Shown here piece by piece: positions 41,886 to 49,843 of a stretch of DNA of 64,000 bases; position 1 is the stretch's first letter, and each line of letters begins with the position of its first letter. The stretch comes from Bacillota bacterium (GTDB taxonomy: Bacteria > Bacillota > Clostridia > Christensenellales > UMGS416): NCBI GenBank assembly GCA_023410875.1, contig JAEYPH010000031.1:1-64000 (forward strand), given 5' to 3'. The notes beneath the pieces were generated by a model, which was not told the DNA's origin, made no database searches, and saw only the letters and a list, made by a program, of their open reading frames with translations. The translations under genes and the position numbers were made by a program.

Positions 41886-43697
41886 TCAACGTACAGATAT
41901 GGAATAAATATCGGAGAACTCGATATGTATCCGTTCGGCGGCGCTGTCCCGGTTCAGTTCCACAACATTGCCTTTGGATGTCGTAGACTCAGGCAGCAGA
42001 ACACAAGGCAATTCTACGGTGAAAACGCTGCCGCGCCCAACTTCGCTGGCCACGCTGACCGTGCCGTTGTGCTTCTCCACCAGAGATTTGACCAGAGACA
42101 AGCCGATGCCGCTGCCCTCGTTTTCCCTTGCGTGGAGCTGGCCCGCCTGACGGAACCGGTCAAATATCACTTGCTGCTTTTCCAGCGGAATGCCGACTCC
42201 ATCATCGGCCACGGAAATCACCACGCGGTCCGTCTGATCGGTCAGCCCCACTTTCACATGGCCGCCGGCGGGTGTGAATTTCAGGGCGTTGGAGATCAGG
42301 TTCATCAAGATCCGTTCTATCGCGTTGGGATCGCAGGCGATGGTCTTTTCCTGTACATTGCTTTCAAAGCTCAGGCTGAGGCCCTTCTTTTGCGCGTAGT
42401 CCATGATCGACGCCGTAATGCTCTCGGCGATGTTGACGATGTTGCAATTGACCATGCGGATCGCAAACAAGTCCGCGTCGATTTTGTTGCTGTCTATGAT
42501 GTTGTTGATCAGCTTGAGCAGGCGGAAGCAGTTTTGCTGAATGATGTTGTGATATTTCAGCCTTGGGTCCTGCATCGTTTGGCCATATTGCATTTGCAGC
42601 ATCTGCAGTGCGGTCAGTATGATGCTGATCGGCGTCCTCAGTTCATGGGAGATGTTGGAGAAATAATCTGCCTTCATTCTGTCGGTCTCGAAAACAACAC
42701 GGAGGCTGTTTTCCAGCTCCGAGATTTTTTCGCGGTAGGATACATCCCTCACGATGGAAAGCAACGCCGGGAACCCCTGGAACGAATAAGAAATGGTCGT
42801 CATTTCGATGTCCTTGATTTCCCCATTTCGGTCTACCAGCAGGCTCTGCAGCCGATACGGCTGCGGTTCGCCCGCAAGCTGCCGTTCCATCTGCAGCTGG
42901 AAGCTTTCCTGAGCCTCATGGGTAATCAGGTTTTGAAACGGCGTGCTCATGAGTTCGAGGGGGCTGCCCAAGCCGACAATACCCGCCGCGGCTTTGTTGC
43001 AATACAGAATTCGGCTGCTGTCGTGTATCAACACGGCCTCCGGCAGCGCATCCAGCAAGCATTTGTAGTACTCCCGGCTTGCCTCCAATTGAGAGCTTTT
43101 GACCAGCAATTCCGTGTTTTTGATGACTCGGTGCTCGGTATCCACTTTGATGATGTTGTAGCTGTGGTTTGTGATGATGTCGGCAAATTCGGCATTATTG
43201 ATTTTTTCCGTATCATATTGGCAGATAACCAGAAAGGGTAGTTCCGAAATCAGCGCGTTCACGTTGTTTTCATAACTCGAGAAGTCCCTGTGGTAGCACT
43301 GCTCCAGCCAGTGTGTGTCCGCCACAGCCCTTAGTCCGTCATAACCGCTGTCCAGCGCCTTCTTTACCAGGCCGACCCATTGTCCGCACACCCGTACATC
43401 ATTGAAACTGACATCGTCGTTGCAATACCAGTCGGTATACGGCATCAGGACCAACTGGCCGCGTTGGACATAGCCGCCGATGTCGCCGGCCTGTAATTCT
43501 ATCAAAGAGGCAATCTCACTGCCGCTCGTATTCTGTGCATAGATCCATACGCATAATTCGTTATTCTCCAGCCCGGCTTTTATAAAGGAGGCCGGTAAAT
43601 GGAAATCATCTTTGGATGAGTAAAGCTGGCTGATGTGCGTTCCCCACGGGATTCTCCCAAGTTGTTCAATGCCAGAATCCCTTAATAGATCACCCAT
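41886..43697 (-). CDS. MEDS-PAS hybrid sensor histidine kinase (soluble)
   Basis: This 603-residue kinase has no membrane helices. The N-terminal domain (about 12-165: GTHISQLYSSKDDF, FIKAGLENNELCVWIYA) matches the MEDS domain of DcmR-type sensors. A PAS domain (about 215-320: ALPEAVLIHDSSRILYCNKAAAGI), HisKA (SNISHELRTPIS) and HATPase (MNLISNALKFTP, VADDGVGIP, GSGIGLSLVK) follow. MEDS domains are proposed to sense small hydrocarbon-derived or methylated compounds. No response regulator is adjacent; the neighbouring upstream gene on the same strand is a bacteriohemerythrin, so an O2- or redox-linked input is conceivable. Confidence 0.88.
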   Translation of the reverse strand: MGDLLRDSGIEQLGRIPWGTHISQLYSSKDDFHLPASFIKAGLENNELCVWIYAQNTSGSEIASLIELQAGDIGGYVQRGQLVLMPYTDWYCNDDVSFNDVRVCGQWVGLVKKALDSGYDGLRAVADTHWLEQCYHRDFSSYENNVNALISELPFLVICQYDTEKINNAEFADIITNHSYNIIKVDTEHRVIKNTELLVKSSQLEASREYYKCLLDALPEAVLIHDSSRILYCNKAAAGIVGLGSPLELMSTPFQNLITHEAQESFQLQMERQLAGEPQPYRLQSLLVDRNGEIKDIEMTTISYSFQGFPALLSIVRDVSYREKISELENSLRVVFETDRMKADYFSNISHELRTPISIILTALQMLQMQYGQTMQDPRLKYHNIIQQNCFRLLKLINNIIDSNKIDADLFAIRMVNCNIVNIAESITASIMDYAQKKGLSLSFESNVQEKTIACDPNAIERILMNLISNALKFTPAGGHVKVGLTDQTDRVVISVADDGVGIPLEKQQVIFDRFRQAGQLHARENEGSGIGLSLVKSLVEKHNGTVSVASEVGRGSVFTVELPCVLLPESTTSKGNVVELNRDSAAERIHIEFSDIYSISVR

Positions 43698-43732
43698 TGA
43701 TTGCCCCCGAGCATGAACAAAGCAATGCTATA

Positions 43733-43760
43733 ATTATACTTGTTCTTATGCTTAAATCAA
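43733..43760 (-). promoter_or_regulatory. sigma-A-type promoter of the MEDS kinase gene
   Basis: Minus strand TTGATT (43755-43760), a 16-base spacer, TATAAT (43733-43738), 35 bases before the ATG. An additional TTGACA lies further upstream. Confidence 0.6.
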
Positions 43761-43875
43761 CGTAATACAATGTCAAATTTTATCGAAATTACGAAATCCG
43801 CTTATTTCATTACGTTTAGTGCTTGTTGGCATAGTGCTTATGTCAAATAAAAGCATAAGGGAAAGGGAGAGGAGT

Positions 43876-43914
43876 TTAAAAAGAAAACGGAGATGCCGTG
43901 CTCCGAGCATCTCC
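43876..43914 (-). terminator. intrinsic terminator after the bacteriohemerythrin gene
   Basis: On the minus strand GGAGATGC...GCATCTCC is followed by GTTTTCTTTTT. Confidence 0.8.
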
Positions 43915-43981
43915 AATCAGCAGCGCTATGGATGAGACGGGATCAGCCGTGGACCATGCTGTCTCGACGGGCATGCGCGCC

Positions 43982-44380
43982 CTACAGTATGCTGTCCAGA
44001 TACGCCCCGATCTTCTTGTCCTGCTGGCTGATGTGGGTGATCAGCCAGTTCGAAAGCGTAGCCCCGATGGACATAAACGTCATGGAGTTGACGCCGTCCT
44101 GCTCCACCGAGGCAGTCAGCTCCTTGACGGTCTTGATGAAGTCGGTGTGGATCTTCTTATGCTCCAGATAGCCGGGGTAATTGTATTTGACCTGCAGGCG
44201 CTCCTCATCGGTGAAGTGTACGACGACGTAGCTGGACAGGTACTTGAGAATACGCAGCGCCTCGTCCTTGCTCTTGTTCTGCTTGATGGCCATGTAAAAC
44301 TCGTTGACCCGGTGGACCAACTCCTTGTGCTGTTCGTCGATTTCTTCCACGCCTACGGACAGATTCTCCGACCACTCCAT
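43982..44380 (-). CDS. bacteriohemerythrin
   Basis: This 132-residue four-helix protein has the di-iron ligands of the family: His in DEQHKEL, His and Glu in VHFTDEE, HKKIH, and HISQQDKKIG. It binds O2 at a non-haem di-iron centre and in anaerobes may scavenge, store or sense O2. The ATG follows GGGAGG. A monocistronic unit is likely, with its own terminator. Confidence 0.93.
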   Translation of the reverse strand: MEWSENLSVGVEEIDEQHKELVHRVNEFYMAIKQNKSKDEALRILKYLSSYVVVHFTDEERLQVKYNYPGYLEHKKIHTDFIKTVKELTASVEQDGVNSMTFMSIGATLSNWLITHISQQDKKIGAYLDSIL

Positions 44381-44523
44381 GAGCTTTCGCCTCCCGTTTC
44401 CTTGCGTTTTGTATTCATTCCAATTCTATATACCCGCCGATTTTGTCGAAAAACATCTGATATCGTCGGGATAAGCCGGAGCTGTGGGGAAAAGATAGTC
44501 GTAAACGCTTTTGGGAGTTTGAT

Positions 44524-45624
44524 TTGAACCAAACCGTTTCCAACCGGCAAATATTCGCCTTCATCGGTCTTTCCCTGGTGGGGCTCACGGTGATTTCGCT
44601 GCCGCGCACCATGGCCATCAACGCCGGCACCGGGGCGTGGTTCACGCTGTTGCTGTCCACGGCGTTTTTTATGATCCCTACGGCCCTTCTGGCCACGCTC
44701 AACCGCAAGTTCCCCGGCATGACGCTCTTTGAGTACAGCGAGCGGCTGGTGGGCAAGCCTTTGAGCGTGGTGTTCGCTGTGATGTACGCCGTATACTTTT
44801 TGGGCATCTTCGCTTTCATCGCCCGCGGCGCGGCGGAAATCATCAAGGCCGACTTTCTCTACAAGACGCCGCTCAAGGTCACGATGTTCGTGCTCGTCGC
44901 GACCAGTTTGTACGCCACATCCCGGGGGCTGACCAACCTGGGGCGCATCCTGGAGATCGTGCTGATCCTCCTGCTGCCGACGATCGTCTTTATCCATCTG
45001 CTGATGTTTGCCGGCGGAAACAAATACAATGTGCTGCCGCTGTACAATCCTTCCAAGACGATGACCTACCTCAAGGCCATCCCCATCACGGCGCCAGCCT
45101 TTCTGGGTTTTGAAGCATTGGCGGTGCTGCCCTTCCACCAGAACAACCTGCGGCTGGGGCGCCGCTATGCCCTGGGCGGCGTGGTGCTCGCCGGCGCCCT
45201 CTACATCTTTATCGTGGAGAGCTGCTTTTCCATCCTGGGCCTGCCGGACATCATCAACTACTACGACGCGCTGGTCGTGGCCGTTCGCCGGATAGACGCG
45301 CCCTATCTGGAAATTCTCCGCCGGGTCGATTTTATCTTTCTGGTGGCGTGGCTGGCGTCCATTCTGTGCACGCTGAACATCTACAACTATGGCTTTCACA
45401 GCATTGCCTGCAGCCTGTTCCCCCGGGCAGGCAAATGGCCGGTCATGGCCGTGGTGGGCTCCGTGGCCTTCGCCATTGGTTGTTGGCCCACGTGTTACGA
45501 GACCAATATGAAATACTTTAATATTTTTCTCTTCGCAATGGCGCCCTTCACCAGCCTGGGGGTGCCGGTACTGCTGATGATCATGACGAGGGTAAGAAAA
45601 AATGTTGTACCGAAGAGCGAGTAA
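44524..45624 (+). CDS. spore germination protein GerAB family (membrane subunit)
   Basis: This 366-residue, ten-helix protein of the APC-type GerAB family starts at TTG 44524, six bases after GGGAG. Typical words are NRQIFAFIGLSLVGLTVISLPRTM, LFEYSERLVGKPLS, and AFLGFEALAVLPFHQN. GerAB subunits bind the germinant (amino acid or similar) in the spore inner membrane. It is the first gene of a B-C-A operon and overlaps the GerAC-type gene by 23 bases. Confidence 0.93.
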   Translation: MNQTVSNRQIFAFIGLSLVGLTVISLPRTMAINAGTGAWFTLLLSTAFFMIPTALLATLNRKFPGMTLFEYSERLVGKPLSVVFAVMYAVYFLGIFAFIARGAAEIIKADFLYKTPLKVTMFVLVATSLYATSRGLTNLGRILEIVLILLLPTIVFIHLLMFAGGNKYNVLPLYNPSKTMTYLKAIPITAPAFLGFEALAVLPFHQNNLRLGRRYALGGVVLAGALYIFIVESCFSILGLPDIINYYDALVVAVRRIDAPYLEILRRVDFIFLVAWLASILCTLNIYNYGFHSIACSLFPRAGKWPVMAVVGSVAFAIGCWPTCYETNMKYFNIFLFAMAPFTSLGVPVLLMIMTRVRKNVVPKSE

Positions 45625-46726
45625 GATACTAGCGCTGCTGCTGTGCGCGCTGCCGTTGCTGGGGTGTTGGGATTCCACCGACATCCAGGACAAGAACATC
45701 ACCACGGCGGTCATTACAGACTTCGATCCGGATACCGGCCTATACCATTTCTATGTGGAAATCGCCAATATCAGTGCCTCGGCCAATTCCAACGGGAAGA
45801 AGGTGCAAAACGAATTCACCGTTATGCACGCTGCCGGCACCAGCTTTGCCGAGGCCAAGTTTGACCTGGATCGCCAGGCCGACAACCCGATCTATCTGGG
45901 GGCCACAAGGGTCGTGTTTCTGACCACGCGCTTCGCCCAGTGCGGCATTGAGGAATACATCAACCGCATCCGAGGCACGCAAGAGTATCGCAAAGCCGTG
46001 CAATTGGTCACAACGCCTTCGACGCCGGAAGAGATCTTCAACGGGGAATCGGAGAACAACGCGTCCACCGGGTTTGCCGTGGAGCAGGATGTCATGCATC
46101 TGTCCAACGATGGCCAGGCGTTGGTGACCACCGTGGGAGACCTGCTGCAGGCGCTGGCCGTCAAAAAGGCCGGCTTTGTCGTGCCTCAGGTGATCTTTGA
46201 AGCTGGTGACGTGGCCCGTAACGGTTATTGTGTCTTCAAGAGTGGCCGAATGGTAGGGCATTTAGACGGTGAGAACAGCAAAGGGCTGGTTTATTTGCTG
46301 AACCCCGACGCGAAATTCATCTACGAGGTGGAGTATAACAGCGCCAAGATCACTGTGGAGGTCAAGCGGAAGAGCCTCAAGGTAACCCCAGAGTGGGATG
46401 GTGACAAGGCGCGCTTCAAGGTGGATTTGACCGTGCAGGCCAGCATTCTGTATCGCAGCGAGGATTTCCCGCTGACGGCGGACCTGTTCGACCGTTTCCA
46501 TGCAAGGCTCAACGGCCTGCTGGCCGATGACATCCGCAAGGTCATCGAGGCTGCGCAGGTAACCTATCAAAACGACTTTCTGGAGTTCTACAAATACTTC
46601 CGCGCCCGCTATCCCGACGCCTTTGACGCCATGGACTGGCAGGACAAGTTCCATCAGGCCGACATCGATCTGGTGATCGCCTGCTCCATGGGGCCCTACG
46701 GCCTCAACGACATGCAGATTCCATAG
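45602..46726 (+). CDS. spore germination lipoprotein GerAC family
   Basis: This 374-residue protein has a lipoprotein signal ending in lipobox LPLLGCWDS, followed by the GerAC N-terminal domain (DIQDKNITTAVITDFDP; TRVVFLTTRFAQCGIEEYINRI) and the C-terminal domain (AKITVEVKRKSLKV; DDIRKVIEAAQVTYQNDFLEFYKYF). It attaches to the outer face of the spore inner membrane with the A and B subunits. Its start lies inside the end of the GerAB gene. Confidence 0.93.
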   Translation: MLYRRASKILALLLCALPLLGCWDSTDIQDKNITTAVITDFDPDTGLYHFYVEIANISASANSNGKKVQNEFTVMHAAGTSFAEAKFDLDRQADNPIYLGATRVVFLTTRFAQCGIEEYINRIRGTQEYRKAVQLVTTPSTPEEIFNGESENNASTGFAVEQDVMHLSNDGQALVTTVGDLLQALAVKKAGFVVPQVIFEAGDVARNGYCVFKSGRMVGHLDGENSKGLVYLLNPDAKFIYEVEYNSAKITVEVKRKSLKVTPEWDGDKARFKVDLTVQASILYRSEDFPLTADLFDRFHARLNGLLADDIRKVIEAAQVTYQNDFLEFYKYFRARYPDAFDAMDWQDKFHQADIDLVIACSMGPYGLNDMQIP

Positions 46727-46735
46727 GAGGCTACA

Positions 46736-48172
46736 ATGCGCGACCGACAAAACGAGCTCACCGCGCTGCTGGATAAAATTGCGGACCCGGAACAGAACAT
46801 CACCCGCCGGTTTCTTTCCAACGAGGCGGGCATGCTGTGTGTGCTGTACATCAAGCAGCTCACGGACCTGGCCCAGCTCTCCGAGCACGTCATCCGGCCG
46901 CTGAACCGGCAGCTGGAGGCGGAGCGTTCGCTGCCGGGCAGCCAAGACATCGCCTTCTCCGTCATCGCCGCGGCGGACTGCCGGGTGGCCGGGGACATGG
47001 CCCAGGTAAACACGCTGGTGCTCTCCGGCATGACCATTGTTCTGGGCCTGGATCGGCCGGATTTCGTCGTCATCAACCTGAAAAGGGTGGAGAAAAAGCC
47101 CATCGAAGACCCTCGCCTGACCTACACGCTGAGGGGCGCCACCGATTGCTTCAACGAAAACCTGGACAGCAATCTTTCGTTGGTGCGCTACCGCATCAAG
47201 GACAAGAACCTGCGGGTGGAGATGCACAGCGTGGGAGAGCGCACCAAAACCCAGGTCGCGATGCTCTACATCGCCGACGTCGCAAACGACAAATACCTGA
47301 ACGACCTGCGCAGCCGGCTGGAGCGCATCCGCATCGAGGGCATCATCGAATCCGGCCAGTTACAGCGTATGCTGGAGGATAAACTGGTCGTGTTCCCGCA
47401 GTTTGGCCTGGTGGAGCGCTCGGACATGGCGTGCGGCGGGCTGTTGGAGGGAAAGATCGTCCTGCTCGTGGAGGGCAGCGGCATCGCGCTGATCTGCCCC
47501 AAGGGACTTTCGGAATTTTTGACCTCCTGTGACGATCTCTATGACAACGTCTACCTGGGCGCCTTCATGAAGGTGCTGCGTTTTCTATCGTTGTCCATGA
47601 GCTTCACGCTGACGCCGCTGTATGTGTGCATGATCAGCTTCCATACGGATTTCCTAAGCGGTGAATACATCATCACGCTGGCCAGCACTCGGGCCGATGT
47701 GCCCTTTACGGCGCTGTTCGGCACGATACTCATCGAAATTGTCGTCGAGACGCTGCGCGAATCGCTGCTGCGCATCCCCAAGCAGATCGGTTCGGCCATC
47801 GGCATCGTGGGCGCCATCGTCATAGGCCAGGCGTCCATTGCCGCAGGCATCTTCAGCGCGCCGCTCTTAATCCTCGTGTCGCTGGAGCTCATCGCCAGCT
47901 TCGTGCCGCCGGATTACACGATTGTGAACCCGCTGCGGGTGTACAAGTTCGTGCTGCTGCTGCTGAGCGGGACCTTGGGGCTGGTGGGCTTCACGGTGGG
48001 GGTATATCTGATACTCTGTACGCTGGCGTCCCATAACAGCCTGGGTCTGCCCTTCCTTTCACCCTACGCGCCCTACAACCAGTATGACGCGCTGCGCAGC
48101 TTTTTTCAGACCAAAGTTATCTCCCCGCTGCGGCCGTTCTTCATGCGGACGAAGGATAACAAGAGAGAGTAG
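46736..48172 (+). CDS. spore germination protein GerAA family
   Basis: This 478-residue protein has an N-terminal soluble domain (about 1-250; NEAGMLCVLYIKQLTD, GMTIVLGLDRPDFVVINLKRVEKKPIEDP, RIKDKNLRVEMHSVGERTKTQVAMLYIADVAN). Four to five membrane helices follow, with the conserved LRESLLRIPKQIGSAIGIVGAIVIGQA stretch. Recent work treats GerAA as the pore-forming subunit of the germinant receptor. It begins nine bases after the GerAC gene with GGAGG before the ATG, and ends the operon. The order B-C-A is a rotation of the usual A-B-C. Confidence 0.93.
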   Translation: MRDRQNELTALLDKIADPEQNITRRFLSNEAGMLCVLYIKQLTDLAQLSEHVIRPLNRQLEAERSLPGSQDIAFSVIAAADCRVAGDMAQVNTLVLSGMTIVLGLDRPDFVVINLKRVEKKPIEDPRLTYTLRGATDCFNENLDSNLSLVRYRIKDKNLRVEMHSVGERTKTQVAMLYIADVANDKYLNDLRSRLERIRIEGIIESGQLQRMLEDKLVVFPQFGLVERSDMACGGLLEGKIVLLVEGSGIALICPKGLSEFLTSCDDLYDNVYLGAFMKVLRFLSLSMSFTLTPLYVCMISFHTDFLSGEYIITLASTRADVPFTALFGTILIEIVVETLRESLLRIPKQIGSAIGIVGAIVIGQASIAAGIFSAPLLILVSLELIASFVPPDYTIVNPLRVYKFVLLLLSGTLGLVGFTVGVYLILCTLASHNSLGLPFLSPYAPYNQYDALRSFFQTKVISPLRPFFMRTKDNKRE

Positions 48173-48235
48173 AAGGGGAGTATTCCTCATGCCTTCCGCG
48201 TCTCGAAAATCCTTCGCCAGCGCCCTCGCCTTGAA

Positions 48236-48500
48236 AACCCTCACCTGCGCCCTCCCCCAAAGGGGGAGGGACTATATTGTAAAATTACCTCTCCCCCTCT
48301 GGGGGAGAGGCTGGGAGAGAGGGTTTGCAGGGGCATGCACCCCGATGTCGATGACAGGTTGCGCTGGAATTGGACCGGCTCACCTCCCCCGTCTGCGACG
48401 GAGACCCAGGATGCATGGGCGAGCAACACCCGAAGGGTGCGGCCAACCCCTTGTTAAGGGGGCCGAGGTCATTGCTGGTAGTAGCAACCTTGTAACAAGG
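48236..48500. repeat. intergenic palindromic repeats (R4-like and R3-like fragments)
   Basis: The spacer after the ger operon contains CCCTCCCCCAAAGGGGGAGGG, CCTCTCCCCCTCTGGGGGAGAGG and further on CCCCTTGTTAAGGGGG and AACCTTGTAACAAGG. These are diverged pieces of the R4 and R3 families. No gene is supported between 48173 and 48550. Confidence 0.5.
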
Positions 48501-48550
48501 GATGTGTCAGGCCATAGGGCCTGACACAGGGTTGCGTAACCTGCCCGCGA

Positions 48551-49402
48551 TTATCGGTTTTTCCGAAACCCGGTGGGGGAAATTCCAGTTACCTGTTTGA
48601 ATTGCCGCGAGAACAGCGACAGGTCGGAGAACCCCAGCGCCGTGGCCACGTCGGCCACGGGCAGGGCCTCGTTGCGCAAGAGCTCCGCGGCCTTGGCCAT
48701 GCGAAAGCCTCGGGCATATTCGGCGGGGGAGGCGCCCAGTATGTTCTTGAACTGCTTGGAGAGATACCCCACCGACAGCCCTGCCGCCCGGGCCACATCC
48801 TCCAGCAGGATGTCGCGGTTGTAGTTTTCCTCGATATAGGCCACGGCGCTCAGGATGTGGGCAAAGTTGGCATTGGCCCCCTCGGCGCTCAAGGCGTTGT
48901 TGCTGTACAGGCGGGCATAGGTCCCCAGCAGGCCGTAGAACAGCGAGCGCACCTTGAGCTGCCAGCCCACGGCGCGGTTGAGGCGCTCCCACATCATCTT
49001 CTCCAGCGTCAGCATCAGCTCCTGCATTTCCGCCAGGCCGGCGTGCACGCGATGGAAGCCGCTGCGCCCGCTCTGCAACCACGCCAGCCCCGGCGTGGCC
49101 CCCACGTCGGCGGCGATGTCATGAAGAGCCTCTGGGGTGAACAGACAATTATACAGCGCCGCGTTGTAGGCGCTGATGTAGCTGTGGGCCTCGCCGGGCA
49201 ATATGATGAACACGTCGCCGGTGGTCAGGATTTGGGTGTGCCCCTGGTGGCTGTGCAGCGAAACGCCGCGCTCGATGAACACCAGCTCGTAGAACTCATG
49301 GGTATGCAGGCTCACCTTGCCGTGATGCTTGGTGCTCATGACGAACACCGGCGGCTCCCCGTCGGCGAAGTATTCGCTGCTGTGCATGCGTTCGATCTGC
49401 AT
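48551..49402 (-). CDS. AraC-family transcriptional regulator with cupin sensor domain
   Basis: This 283-residue regulator starts at ATG 49402 after GGAGG. The N-terminal cupin-like domain (about 20-110: KVSLHTHEFYELVFIERGVSLHSHQGH, GDVFIILPGEAHSY) is typical of sugar-responsive AraC members. The C-terminal double helix-turn-helix occupies about 180-283 (DILLEDVARAAGLSVGYLSKQFKNILG; PVADVATALGFSDLSLFSRQFKQVTGISP). Target genes are not obvious. The BMP-family gene upstream on the same strand is one possibility. Confidence 0.92.
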   Translation of the reverse strand: MQIERMHSSEYFADGEPPVFVMSTKHHGKVSLHTHEFYELVFIERGVSLHSHQGHTQILTTGDVFIILPGEAHSYISAYNAALYNCLFTPEALHDIAADVGATPGLAWLQSGRSGFHRVHAGLAEMQELMLTLEKMMWERLNRAVGWQLKVRSLFYGLLGTYARLYSNNALSAEGANANFAHILSAVAYIEENYNRDILLEDVARAAGLSVGYLSKQFKNILGASPAEYARGFRMAKAAELLRNEALPVADVATALGFSDLSLFSRQFKQVTGISPTGFRKNR

Positions 49403-49524
49403 CGGTGTCCTCCGGGCGGTCGCATCCTTGTGTTCCCGGATGATTATAAGGTGCCCGGGGAGCGCGAAACAACAGGTAAAATCATCGTTTCGCGAAAAAA
49501 ATGGCGGGCAATGTGTCACGCCGG

Positions 49525-49584
49525 CTATTTGCCGATCAGCGCGATCAACCGCACGAAGCGCAGCAGCTTGTCGTAAAACATCAT
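49525..49584 (-). CDS. possible 19-residue amphipathic peptide
   Basis: This short ORF (MMFYDKLLRFVRLIALIGK) is preceded by GAGGGTGAG at suitable spacing. Its Leu/Ile/Phe pattern with Lys and Arg resembles short membrane-active peptides or leader peptides. It lies about 120 bases before the AraC start on the same strand. It could equally be chance, as nothing else supports it. Confidence 0.25.
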   Translation of the reverse strand: MMFYDKLLRFVRLIALIGK

Positions 49585-49689
49585 ATCGCTCACCCTCGCC
49601 CAAATCTGCCTTCAGTATAGGCGCAGGAGCACATCGGGTCGGCAAAGGGCGCGTGCCCTCGTAAGCCCTTATGCACAATCTACAATAGA

Positions 49690-49832
49690 TGGGGGCTGAA
49701 GGGTTCCAAAGGGCGATCGGAGACCTTTGGTCGCGCCCGATGGCATTGCCCCGGCTTGCGGCAATGTCGGCTTTGCCGATGTGAGAGCGAGCCGATAGTT
49801 GCGCAAGGCGCAACGAAGGGCGTGAAATATCT
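49690..49832 (+). repeat. R1 intergenic repeat, copy f
   Basis: GGGTTCCAAAGGGCGATCGG with the CCAAAGG...CCTTTGG hairpin is followed by internal palindromes and a diverged GCGTGAAAT end. It abuts the 3' end of the BMP-family gene. Confidence 0.55.
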
Positions 49833-49843
49833 TCCTTTGCTCT

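Noticed and set aside
44353..45714. 453-residue minus-strand frame over the germination AB gene
   Set aside because: It is antisense to a recognised GerAB-type protein and rich in Gln/His/Arg.
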